Assembly (NCBI GenBank): GCA_020633675.1
Contig: JACKDE010000003.1
Span: 310,001 to 374,000, forward strand
Direction of reading: 5' to 3'
DNA length: 64,000 nucleotides
Source: Deferribacteres bacterium
GTDB lineage: Bacteria; Zhuqueibacterota; Zhuqueibacteria; Zhuqueibacterales; Geothermadaptataceae
Shown here: positions 1 to 7,044 of the stretch, piece by piece
Numbering within the stretch: position 1 is the first letter of the stretch
How the letters are laid out: each line of letters begins with the position of its first letter
Notes under the pieces: generated by a model
The model's input: the letters and a program-made list of their open reading frames with translations, nothing else
Databases searched by the model: none
Told to the model about the DNA's origin: nothing
Program-made: the position numbers and the translations under genes

Positions 1-198
1 TTCGTGGCCGGGGGTGCCGGGCTTGCGCACCACCACATTGCCGATGGCGTCGGTTTTGTACTCCAGGCCATGTTTTTTGGCCTCGCCGACGACGAATTCG
101 CGCATTTGGTCTTCTTTTTTCGAGCCGCGCGGAATGGTTAAAATTGTATCAAAATACCGCCACAACACCTTCGGTTCGAGATCGGATACGAATGTCAT
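1..198 (-). CDS. pepD: Cytosol nonspecific dipeptidase (Xaa-His dipeptidase), N-terminal part, runs off the window
   Basis: Only the first 66 codons lie in the window; the gene continues beyond position 1. The translation begins MTFVSDLEPKVLWRYFD, then has IPRGSKKEDQMREFV and a GNVVVRKPGTPGHE segment. This is the characteristic opening of M20-family PepD aminoacyl-histidine dipeptidases, which are cytosolic zinc enzymes that hydrolyse dipeptides. The start is fixed by a strong AGGAGG Shine-Dalgarno sequence a few bases upstream (about 203-210). The metal ligands are outside the window, so catalytic competence cannot be judged. Confidence 0.85.
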   Translation of the reverse strand, partial: MTFVSDLEPKVLWRYFDTILTIPRGSKKEDQMREFVVGEAKKHGLEYKTDAIGNVVVRKPGTPGHE

Positions 199-273
199 GT
201 TGCTCCTCCTTTTCGATATCTTCAGAATACCCACAATTTGTGCTTTTCACAATTTTTTTGGCCACGGATTCAC

Positions 274-507
274 ACAGATGGACACGGATATTAAAAAGAG
301 ATTCAAGAAAATCTTCGATCAATGTCATTGTGTTAAAGTCGAATTTGTCATTCAGGAGGAATCTATTTTGACACCTGTGCAGGCTATCGAACTCAGACCT
401 GGCTATTTTGCCGAATAGATTCTTTCAGAATGACATGGTGGGATGCTTAGCCTAACGCCACTGAGTCCTCGATCATCAAAAATCAGTGAAAATCCGTGTC
501 CATCTGT
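274..507. repeat. Inverted pair of a dispersed intergenic repeat
   Basis: The 16-mer ACAGATGGACACGGAT occurs at 274-289 and its exact reverse complement at 492-507. Both copies sit in longer, less exact matches containing 'cacggat' words. The pair encloses the terminal-inverted-repeat element at 346-435. No coding function is visible; words of this type occur in non-coding DNA of many environmental bacteria, but the origin here is unknown. Confidence 0.6.
346..435. repeat. MITE-like element with terminal inverted repeats, copy 1
   Basis: The left end reads TGTCATTCAGGAGGAATC and the right end, read in reverse complement, TGTCATTCTGAAAGAATC. This gives imperfect terminal inverted repeats around a roughly 50-nt centre with no reading frame. 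A second copy with an identical left end lies at 7636-7721. The size (about 90 nt) and structure fit a short non-autonomous palindromic repeat family. Confidence 0.6.
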
Positions 508-579
508 AGCTAAAAACCAGTCAAACAGTAACGAATTTCGCCATCAGCTTCAAGGGAAATTTTCTTTGATTTTTGTTGA

Positions 580-801
580 AATGTTGCCGCCGAAAAGCGG
601 CTCGACAAATTCGAAACTACGTCGACGAACCTGTCGGTTTTTCCAAAATTCGGCGTTTTGCCCAAAGATTCCCGGCTGGTAGCAAAAGGCTATCGCTGCA
701 CTGTGGTTGACAATTACCTTATTTTCTATACAATCAATGAATCAGCAGTTCCGGTGCACCGGACTGTGCGCAGCGCCAGAGATGATCAGTCGTTTCTGTA
801 A
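580..801 (+). pseudogene. ParE/RelE-family toxin remnant, N-terminus lost
   Basis: An open frame of 73 codons ends at TAA 799-801 and is preceded by an in-frame TGA at 577-579, with no start codon in between. The translation has a typical ParE C-terminal half: AEKRLDKF, then FPKFGVLPKDSRLVAKGYR, VVDNYLIFYTINE and VHRTVRSARDDQSFL. These correspond to the usual 'AEKLLDKLE...FP..G....R..GYR.LVV.NYLIFY.I......I.R..HGARDY..LL' pattern. The first third of the family (about 25 residues) and any antitoxin gene are missing, so this is read as a decayed toxin of a toxin-antitoxin pair. Family membership is seen in sequence; loss of function is inference. Confidence 0.6.
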
Positions 802-816
802 TTGCACGCGATGATC

Positions 817-844
817 GTAGGGGCATGGCGCGCCATGCCCCTAC
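817..844. repeat. Perfect 28-nt REP palindrome downstream of the RAYT gene
   Basis: GTAGGGGCATGGCG is followed immediately by its exact reverse complement, giving an uninterrupted 28-nt palindrome. The same 28 nt occur at 1510-1537 on the other side of the RAYT transposase gene, and a degenerate copy at 3059-3079. Confidence 0.9.
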
Positions 845-900
845 CAGGCAGGCACGCCAATTCGCTGCTGTATGTTTTGGGACAGCCCCCAACAGTAATG

Positions 901-1437
901 TCATTTGATAAAATAGCGATCATCACGCCATAGCACTGGATTATTGATGATGTAATCCCTGATTTGCCGGTAAGTCTTTTCGCTGCGAATCACATGCTCA
1001 AAATAGCCGCGCTGCCAAACGGGAGCGCCCGGTGCTTGCAGCGTTTTTCTGGTACACCGCGTCACTGCTGATTTGAATGCACCAACGATCGTCGGTAGGG
1101 AATGCGGCAATGGCTGGGCGAATTGGCGTTTTGGCCGTTCGTCCTGTTGGCCCCAGAATTGAGGTGATTCCGTCAAAATAACAATGACATGAAAATGATT
1201 TGGCATGACAATAAAAACATCGAGCGTGACATTTTCACGCAGTCTGGCTGTTTTCAGCCACTCGGATTCAACGATTTTGCCGACTGCATTCAAATGCATC
1301 TTTTGATCTTTGATTTCGCCAAACAACGGGCGGCGCTGATGGCTGCAAATGGTGACAAAATAGAGACCAGCGCTGGCATAATCGTAATGCGGCAAACGAA
1401 TGGGTCGCCGATTGCGGCGAATGGGACCCGGTTGCAT
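901..1437 (-). CDS. REP-associated tyrosine transposase (RAYT, Y1/IS200-like)
   Basis: A 178-residue single-strand-specific HUH nuclease that is thought, in this family, to mobilise or process REP palindromes. The HUH motif is visible as MPNHFHVIV (His81/His83). The helix carrying the probable nucleophilic tyrosine is YRQIRDYIINNP (about Tyr162). The N-terminal segment RLPHYDYASAGLYFVTICSHQR is typical of RAYTs. I chose the start at 1437 because AGGGGGG lies just upstream, rather than the longer frame from 1503. Identical 28-nt palindromes lie 56 nt beyond the stop and 72 nt before the start, the arrangement expected of a RAYT with its cognate REPs. The gene looks intact. Confidence 0.88.
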   Translation of the reverse strand: MQPGPIRRNRRPIRLPHYDYASAGLYFVTICSHQRRPLFGEIKDQKMHLNAVGKIVESEWLKTARLRENVTLDVFIVMPNHFHVIVILTESPQFWGQQDERPKRQFAQPLPHSLPTIVGAFKSAVTRCTRKTLQAPGAPVWQRGYFEHVIRSEKTYRQIRDYIINNPVLWRDDRYFIK

Positions 1438-1509
1438 GATTCCCCCCTGTTTGGTTAGTTGTTTTCTGATGAATGATTTGACGAAAATACGAAATTTGCA
1501 CAACGGAAC

Positions 1510-1537
1510 GTAGGGGCATGGCGCGCCATGCCCCTAC
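1510..1537. repeat. Perfect 28-nt REP palindrome upstream of the RAYT gene
   Basis: Identical in all 28 positions to the palindrome at 817-844. It lies between the RAYT gene and the hairpin that follows the TIR-FGE gene, so it could also act as a shared transcription boundary. Confidence 0.9.
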
Positions 1538-1563
1538 CCACCAAAACAGGCCATGGAATGCAG

Positions 1564-1612
1564 AAAAAATGCTCCGCTCGCTGCTTGGCTGCCCTGGCTC
1601 CGCACAGGGCAG
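1564..1612 (-). terminator. GC-rich hairpin after the TIR-FGE gene (terminator or retrohoming cruciform)
   Basis: On the minus strand, CTGCCCTG - 8 nt - CAGGGCAG forms an 8-bp stem (1589-1612) starting 18 nt after the stop codon. About 20 nt further on is a run of six T (1564-1569). It can be read as a weak intrinsic terminator. A short GC-rich inverted repeat just after a variable repeat is also a known feature of diversity-generating-retroelement targets, which matters given the neighbouring gene. The two readings cannot be separated from sequence. Confidence 0.5.
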
Positions 1613-1630
1613 GCCCGCTGCTCGCTCCGC

Positions 1631-2830
1631 CTATTCCCCCTGACCTCGGGCACAGCGGAAGCCCAGGTAGTAGAAGCGAACATCGGGCTCCCAGTAGTAG
1701 CGGTACGCTGCCCGGACGTACCTGGCGTCGTCGTCCCAACTCCCACCACGGCGCACCCGGCCGGGGCCTGATTGCGGGCTTGTGGGGTTCACTTCATCCC
1801 TGTCGGAATATTGGCCATACCAGTCTGCGCACCACTCCCAGACATTGCCAGCCATGTCGTACAGGCCAAATGCGTTGGGTTCATAGCTGCCGACTTCTTT
1901 GAGATATTTTCCGGCTCCCTGTTTCCAATCACTGCTCCATTGATTGCCATAATTTGCTTTCGATTCGTCAATCTCATCACTTCCCCACGGGTATTTGTAT
2001 TTCGGCTTACCATCGAGACCGGTAAAACCACCGCGGGCGGCGTATTCCCATTCGGCTTCGGTCGGCAGGCGCTTGCCCGCCCATGTGGCATAGGCAGTGG
2101 CGTCATGCCAGCTCACGTACACCACCGGACGTCTCGGATTTTGCAACTGCTGGTCCCATTTGTCCGGCTTCTTATGTTTCGGATTGGCATTGAGAAAACG
2201 CTGGTATTGCGCTACTGTTACCTGGTAGCAGTCCATATAAAAGGCATCGAGCTTGACGCGGTGCTCGGGTTTTTCATCGTCAGCACCATTGCTATCGCCC
2301 ATCAGAAATTCGCCAGCGGGAATGAGCGCCATGGCGGCATCCATTTGTTTGGCGTAGGCGCCGAGATCGTTGGGATCGAACTCAATTTTCGCGGGCGCGA
2401 GGTTTTTTTCACTTGTGGCGGGTTGCGTTAAAACTTCAGGCTTGATACCAACGCTCGCGAGCAGGCGCTGTAGATTGTCATGATAATTTTTGTCTTCGCT
2501 GAAATCGACGCGCTGCAAGCGGCGGAGGCGGTAGGGAACTCTGCATTCTTCCCGCAAAACCGGCACTATCGGCAAATTTTCGTCAAGCGCGTAGTTGAGC
2601 TCGTCCTTGACATTTTCCGAACTGATCGACTGCGGCGTCAGCACAATCAGCAAACGGCCGGCGCTTTCCAATGCATCTTCCACCGCATCGTCCCAGCGCA
2701 CGCCGGGCGGAATGTCCAATTCATCCATCCAGATGCGGGCGCCGTTTTGGCGCAGGTCACTGGCCAGCTTGCGGGCGAAATTTTTGTCCTGCCGGGCGTA
2801 GCAGATAAAGGTGTGTTTGTCCCCGTTCAT
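1631..2830 (-). CDS. TIR domain fused to an FGE-sulfatase/C-type-lectin-fold domain
   Basis: Residues 5-115 form a TIR domain: FICYARQDKNFARKLASDL, then WMDELDIPPG, LIVLTPQSIS and a glutamate in NVKDELNYAL (Glu77) at the usual NADase position. A linker leads to a formylglycine-generating-enzyme fold (about 165-398) with ALIPAGEFLMG, VSWHDATAYATWAGKRLPTEAEWEYAARGG, GNVWEWCADWY and RRGGSW...LGFRC. The paired cysteines of catalytic FGEs are not present after RGGS, so this is probably a ligand-binding, not a sulfatase-activating, domain. Residues 366-388 are unusually rich in Asp, Tyr, Phe and Trp at the surface positions that vary in DGR target proteins (see findings). No signal peptide. A cytosolic sensor with a TIR effector, possibly in defence or regulation, is inference. 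Confidence 0.85.
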   Translation of the reverse strand: MNGDKHTFICYARQDKNFARKLASDLRQNGARIWMDELDIPPGVRWDDAVEDALESAGRLLIVLTPQSISSENVKDELNYALDENLPIVPVLREECRVPYRLRRLQRVDFSEDKNYHDNLQRLLASVGIKPEVLTQPATSEKNLAPAKIEFDPNDLGAYAKQMDAAMALIPAGEFLMGDSNGADDEKPEHRVKLDAFYMDCYQVTVAQYQRFLNANPKHKKPDKWDQQLQNPRRPVVYVSWHDATAYATWAGKRLPTEAEWEYAARGGFTGLDGKPKYKYPWGSDEIDESKANYGNQWSSDWKQGAGKYLKEVGSYEPNAFGLYDMAGNVWEWCADWYGQYSDRDEVNPTSPQSGPGRVRRGGSWDDDARYVRAAYRYYWEPDVRFYYLGFRCARGQGE

Positions 2831-2961
2831 GGCTGGAATAAAGTGATTTTTTGCTTAAAAAACAAGGCTTTCGCAACAGTGCATCGCTTGCATGCAGGGC
2901 AGGTTTTTATTGCACAAATGATTATATGACTGCAAAAACTTGCCGGCGGGTTGAAAAAACA

Positions 2962-3010
2962 GGAGTGCCAAACTTTAGTTTGGTCATGTCAAAATGAATT
3001 TTGACACTCC
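2962..3010. repeat. Twin-hairpin element, copy 1
   Basis: GGAGTG is followed by CCAAACT-TT-AGTTTGG (7-bp stem, TT loop), a 4-nt spacer TCAT, then GTCAAAAT-GA-ATTTTGAC (8-bp stem, GA loop), and closed by ACTCC, which can pair with GGAGT at the left end. The result is a compact three-way-junction fold of 49 nt. A second element with the same plan but different stems lies at 4761-4806. Confidence 0.65.
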
Positions 3011-3058
3011 ATCCATCGTTTCTCCGGTAATTTGTTCCACGTTCAAAGGATTGCCGCC

Positions 3059-3079
3059 GGGGCAAGGCGCGCCATGCCC
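3059..3079. repeat. Degenerate copy of the RAYT-associated REP palindrome
   Basis: The core GGGGCAAGGCGCGCCATGCC matches the 28-nt palindrome at 817 and 1510 with one substitution, but the outer GTAG/CTAC ends are lost. It lies immediately downstream of the stop codon of the minus-strand membrane-protein gene. Confidence 0.65.
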
Positions 3080-3083
3080 TGCA

Positions 3084-4589
3084 TCAATCGGAATCGACAA
3101 TGACCTTGCCCAGGCCGGTATCGAGTCGGCGGCCGGAGCGCAGCACGTCCACTTCTTTCAGCTCGTCTGCCACGCGCGGGAAGGCGTACACGACCTGGCC
3201 GTCTTCACTCACCGAAGTGTCGCCGGGCATGTCGAGCGCCAAATTGCTGAGCAGTTTTTCCACCGTCTCCTTCGGCACTTGATGCTCCCGGGCGTTGCCG
3301 TTGATCGCCCGTGCAACGGCTTCGGCAGATTCGGCACGCCCTCTGTTCGCAAAAATAACTTTGTATAGCCGTTTGCGCATATTGCTGATGGTGCGCTGCT
3401 TGCTGGCTTTTTGGATTCGAAACCAGCGCACAGCCGGAATCAGGAAAAACAGCATCGAAAAAATCAGCGGCAGCCATCCCAGCAAAAGGTTGCCAGTGGT
3501 GCCGGGCGTGGACAGGCCTTGCAGCAGCGACGCCACGGCCATCGCGGTCTCATTGGCGCCAACCGGCACAACAACATTCGCCAGCGCACCGGAGACGACC
3601 AGGAAGGCAAAAAGCAGGTTGAAGCTGTTCAGGAAGGCGATCAGCAGGTTGCGCCCGGCGCTGTTGCCGGTCAGCTCGTATTCCGGCTCATATTCGTCCC
3701 AGTAATTGATGATCTCGGCGATTTCGAGCTGGCCAAGTCCGCGCATGATGTCATCGAATTGGCCATACATCGCACCGTTTTCGCTGACTTTGACAGTGCC
3801 GTCGAAGCGCACCAGGCAGTCAGTAAAGAAATTTTCGGCTTGCGGGAAGGTCCAGCCAGCGAGGGCGCACAGCTCAGCGGAAACGATGATGCCCTTTTGC
3901 CGCTGCAGATAAGCTGCTACCTCTTTTTGATTGTTGAGCGGATCGATTGGCACGCGCGGCGGCCCGAACACAAAATCATACACCGAAGCGACGAGATTTT
4001 TCTTCTTTTCATCGATCACACCGGGGGTGGGGTGGTATTTGCGGTACTGGTAGCCCTGCCGATCGGTGCGATACATGGTCGCGCCGGTAATCGTGCGCCA
4101 GCGAAAAATCGAAAAAAACAGGTAAGCGAAGCGGCTCAGATCGATGGAGGCGCCGCGGCTTTTGCGGTCGCCACGCCCGGAGCTGGAAGCCACCAGCAGC
4201 GCAATCAAAATGACCAAAAACAGCACAAAATAGACCACCAGCGTCACGGTAATCCAGGCCTTGTAAATGGCAGTGAACGCTTTCCACAGCCAGCCGAGAA
4301 AGGTATCGAATCGCTCTTTTGCGGTTTTCTCGCCCCGCCGCCGCAGCGTGGCACCGAAATCGTAAATCAGGTCACCGTTTTCGGTAACTTGCAACCGGCA
4401 GACATATTTTTTGAGCAGCGATTCAAATGCATCGCGCGTCGCATCGATCGAGAGGCCGGTGGCAGCAGCCGCTTCATTCAAGGTAAAACGCTTCTGCTCT
4501 TTGCGCAGCCGTTTTTCCAGTATTTCAATGGCTTGTTTCGGATCAAATTCTGGCACGGGTATATTCCTTCGATTTTGAATTTTCAGCAC
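3084..4589 (-). CDS. Membrane protein with three winged-helix-like modules, unknown function
   Basis: A 501-residue protein I do not recognise by name. It carries three similar modules at about 17-80, 215-280 and 402-472. Each is a helical stretch followed by a hairpin ending in a related signature: VTENGDLIYDF, VSENGAMYGQF and VSEDGQVVYAF. The helix-helix-wing order resembles winged-helix domains. Between modules are hydrophobic segments at about 112-134, 314-340 and 370-388, so at least three transmembrane helices are likely. The soluble modules would then face one or both sides of the inner membrane. It reads in the same direction as the TIR-FGE gene but is separated by about 250 nt of repeats, and is flanked by both twin-hairpin elements. 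Membrane anchoring is well supported; DNA or protein binding by the modules is inference. Confidence 0.6.
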   Translation of the reverse strand: MLKIQNRRNIPVPEFDPKQAIEILEKRLRKEQKRFTLNEAAAATGLSIDATRDAFESLLKKYVCRLQVTENGDLIYDFGATLRRRGEKTAKERFDTFLGWLWKAFTAIYKAWITVTLVVYFVLFLVILIALLVASSSGRGDRKSRGASIDLSRFAYLFFSIFRWRTITGATMYRTDRQGYQYRKYHPTPGVIDEKKKNLVASVYDFVFGPPRVPIDPLNNQKEVAAYLQRQKGIIVSAELCALAGWTFPQAENFFTDCLVRFDGTVKVSENGAMYGQFDDIMRGLGQLEIAEIINYWDEYEPEYELTGNSAGRNLLIAFLNSFNLLFAFLVVSGALANVVVPVGANETAMAVASLLQGLSTPGTTGNLLLGWLPLIFSMLFFLIPAVRWFRIQKASKQRTISNMRKRLYKVIFANRGRAESAEAVARAINGNAREHQVPKETVEKLLSNLALDMPGDTSVSEDGQVVYAFPRVADELKEVDVLRSGRRLDTGLGKVIVDSD

Positions 4590-4760
4590 ACCATGTATAA
4601 AATAATGAACCCAAAATCAATCTTTTTTGTATCGCCTATATGAAAATCGCTTGATTTCGTGATGTTTTGGTGAATTTGTCTGCAACAGCAAGAGCCGCCG
4701 GACCTTACATTGGCCTTGCTTCCTTCATTTGACTGCCCTAAATTAAGCCCTTTTGAAAGC

Positions 4761-4806
4761 AGAGTGCACAGCTTGCTGTGCCATTGTACAAGGCAAGCCT
4801 TGTACT
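4761..4806. repeat. Twin-hairpin element, copy 2
   Basis: AGAGT is followed by GCACAGC-TT-GCTGTGC (7-bp stem, TT loop), a 4-nt spacer CATT, then GTACAAGGC-AA-GCCTTGTAC (9-bp stem, AA loop). Architecture, loop size and spacer length match copy 1 at 2962-3010 although the stem sequences differ, as in a structure-conserved element. It lies in the divergent region between the membrane-protein gene and the HD-domain gene. Confidence 0.6.
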
Positions 4807-4833
4807 TCAATTCGCTGAAATCCAGGACAACTG

Positions 4834-5391
4834 ATGGACCCGCAAAAAATCATCCGAAAATATTACGATCCCAATTCTGAAGCCTACCGCGTGTTGGTGA
4901 CGCACAGCGAATTGGTGATGCAGAAAGCCCTTGCGCTGGCGCAGCGGGTGGCGCATTTGCAGCCGAATTTGCACTTCATCCGCGAGGCGGCCATGCTGCA
5001 TGACATCGGCATGATCTTCACCAACGCGCCGAAAATTGGCTGTCACGGCGAGCATCCGTACATCATGCACGGCATTCTCGGCCGCGAATTGCTGGAGACG
5101 GAAGGCTTTCCCAAACACGCGTTGGTGTGCGAACGTCATACCGGTGTCGGCATCACCCGTGAAGATATTGCCGAACAAAATTTGCCGCTGCCCGACCGCG
5201 AAATGGTGCCGGTCACACTCGAAGAAAAAATCATTTGTTTTGCGGACACCTTTTATTCGAAGAGTCCGGGCAAGCTTATGCAGGAAAAGTCGCTCGACAA
5301 ATTGCGCAGGCAACTCGCCAAATATGGCGACGACAAGCTGGCGATCCTGAATGAATGGATCGCCTTTTTCAAACTCGAGGAGGAAGCATGA
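4834..5391 (+). CDS. HD-domain phosphohydrolase
   Basis: A 185-residue HD superfamily protein. Metal ligands are visible as His24 (VTHSELV) and the HDIG motif MLHDIGM at about 56-59, with further histidines in HGEHPYIMHG and CERHTGVG. Proteins of this size and pattern are metal-dependent phosphohydrolases of unassigned substrate, often nucleotides or other phosphate monoesters. The stop codon overlaps the start of the GH13 gene by ATGA (5388-5391), so the two are translationally coupled and probably share a metabolic context. The start at 4834 gives MDPQKIIRKYYDPNS. Confidence 0.75.
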   Translation: MDPQKIIRKYYDPNSEAYRVLVTHSELVMQKALALAQRVAHLQPNLHFIREAAMLHDIGMIFTNAPKIGCHGEHPYIMHGILGRELLETEGFPKHALVCERHTGVGITREDIAEQNLPLPDREMVPVTLEEKIICFADTFYSKSPGKLMQEKSLDKLRRQLAKYGDDKLAILNEWIAFFKLEEEA

Positions 5392-6845
5392 TTTCGACGC
5401 CGGATTGGGTTAAGAACGCTGTTTTTTACCAGATATTCCCCGATCGTTTTGCGCGCAGCCCGCGTATCCAGCACGCCGCAGGCCTCACCTTCAAGCCGTG
5501 GGGCGCATCGCCGGCTGAGCAGGGTTTTCAGGGCGGCGACCTGCTCGGCATCGTCGACAAGCTCGATTATTTGCAGGAGCTCGGCATCAATGCGCTCTAT
5601 CTCAATCCGATTTTTGCCTCGGCATCCAATCATCGTTATCATACTTTCGATTATTTCGAGGTCGATCCGCTGCTCGGCGGCAATGCAGCATTGCGTGAGC
5701 TAATCGATGCTGCGCATGCCCGCGACATCCGCGTGGTTTTGGACGGTGTTTTCAACCATGCCAGCCGTGGTTTTTGGCCCTTCCACCATGTGCTGGAATG
5801 TGGCGGCAACTCGCCGTACGCCGACTGGTTCATCATCAAAAAATGGCCCCTTCGCCCCTATTCGAGCAGCAAGCGCCGGCCCGCCAACTACGCTGCGTGG
5901 TGGAATCTGCCTGCTCTGCCCAAGCTCAATACCAAAAATCCGGGGGTGCGCCAAATGATTTTCGATATTGCCCGGCATTGGCTGGAATTCGGTATCGATG
6001 GCTGGCGGCTGGATGTGCCGCAGGAAATCGACGATGATGATTTTTGGCGCAGCTTTCGCACCATCGTCAAAAGCGCCAATCCCGATGCTTATATTTGCGG
6101 TGAAATCTGGACACCGGCGCAGCGCTGGCTGCAGGGCGACATGTTCGACGCAGTGATGAATTACCTGTTTACCTCGGCAGCGCTCAGCTATTTCGGCGCA
6201 GAAAGTCTGCATCCAAAATACCAGCACCATGAGTTGGCGCTTGACAAGCTCGACACGCCGGAATTTGCCAAAAGAGTCGATGCCATGCATGCGCTGTACG
6301 ATTGGGAAATCAACCACGCTCAGCTCAATTTGCTCGACAGCCACGACATGGCGCGTGCTTTGTGGGTGATGGGCGACGATGTCTCCGCACTCAAGTTAGC
6401 GGTGCTGTTTCAAATGACCATGCCGGGTGCGCCGTGCATTTACTACGGCGACGAAATTGGCCTGTCTGCCGGGGACGATCCGTATTGCCGCGAGGCCTTT
6501 CCGTGGCAGGACGAACAAAACTGGAATCATGAACTGCTGACCTTTTACAAGCAGGCGCTTCGCTTGCGCAACCAGCATCCGGTGCTGCGAACCGGCGCAT
6601 TCAGGCCGATCTGTGTCGAAAAACATGTCTATGGCTTTGTTCGCGAGCAGGGAGTGCAAAAAGCCGTAATTTGCTTCAATACGTCGAAACAGTCCGAGCA
6701 AGTCCGGCTCGCAAACATTTCTTCGAGTTCCAAGTCCTGGCAGGCCGTCTGGCCCGGCTCGGACAATACCCGCTTTCATTTCGATGACAACGTCCTGTCA
6801 CTCTCCATACCGTCCAGACAGGGTGTGGTCCTTTTGAACGCCTAA
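5388..6845 (+). CDS. GH13 alpha-amylase-family glucosidase (cyclomaltodextrinase/neopullulanase-like)
   Basis: A 485-residue alpha-glucan hydrolase. The (beta/alpha)8 landmarks are VFYQIFPDRFARS at the N-terminus, DGVFNHASRGF, then GWRLDVPQEID (nucleophile Asp209), ICGEIW (acid/base Glu239) and LLDSHDMARAL (Asp320). A short C-terminal beta domain follows. There is no CBM34-type N-terminal domain and no signal peptide, so it is probably a cytosolic enzyme acting on maltodextrins or cyclodextrins. The start at 5388 is chosen because GAGGAGGAA precedes it and it overlaps the HD gene by ATGA; the longer frame from 5355 is unlikely. It fits with glgB and glgC elsewhere in the window. Confidence 0.88.
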   Translation: MISTPDWVKNAVFYQIFPDRFARSPRIQHAAGLTFKPWGASPAEQGFQGGDLLGIVDKLDYLQELGINALYLNPIFASASNHRYHTFDYFEVDPLLGGNAALRELIDAAHARDIRVVLDGVFNHASRGFWPFHHVLECGGNSPYADWFIIKKWPLRPYSSSKRRPANYAAWWNLPALPKLNTKNPGVRQMIFDIARHWLEFGIDGWRLDVPQEIDDDDFWRSFRTIVKSANPDAYICGEIWTPAQRWLQGDMFDAVMNYLFTSAALSYFGAESLHPKYQHHELALDKLDTPEFAKRVDAMHALYDWEINHAQLNLLDSHDMARALWVMGDDVSALKLAVLFQMTMPGAPCIYYGDEIGLSAGDDPYCREAFPWQDEQNWNHELLTFYKQALRLRNQHPVLRTGAFRPICVEKHVYGFVREQGVQKAVICFNTSKQSEQVRLANISSSSKSWQAVWPGSDNTRFHFDDNVLSLSIPSRQGVVLLNA

Positions 6846-7044
6846 ACCGCTTCCCTGCAGCGAATTTTGCCCGCCAAACCAGCTTCCTACCTATGCCTTT
6901 TCCGCATATTCGCAGTTTTTTACATATATTTAGATAATTTCATATCGCAAAACCAGGTTACGACCACCGGGGGCCAGTTGGCGCTGGTTTGGCTGGACGT
7001 AAGGCTCCTGGCGATTTTCACGCTTTTAACCAGGGAAGGGCAAA

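Noticed and set aside
443..682. A 79-codon plus-strand frame in the repeat region
   Set aside because: It runs through a dispersed repeat and is out of frame with the ParE remnant, which has clear family similarity.
3411..4643. A 410-codon plus-strand open frame antisense to the membrane-protein gene
   Set aside because: It is the mirror of a well-supported minus-strand gene; its product is low-complexity Gln/His/Arg-rich with no domain and no ribosome site.
4583..4810. A 75-codon minus-strand frame upstream of the membrane-protein gene
   Set aside because: Its first codons are the second twin-hairpin element and the product shows no domain.
6940..7044. Possible c-di-GMP (GEMM) riboswitch in front of the barrel gene
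   Set aside because: Words such as GGACGTAAGGCTCCTGG resemble part of the GEMM core, but the order of the helices and the conserved tetraloop receptor do not fit.
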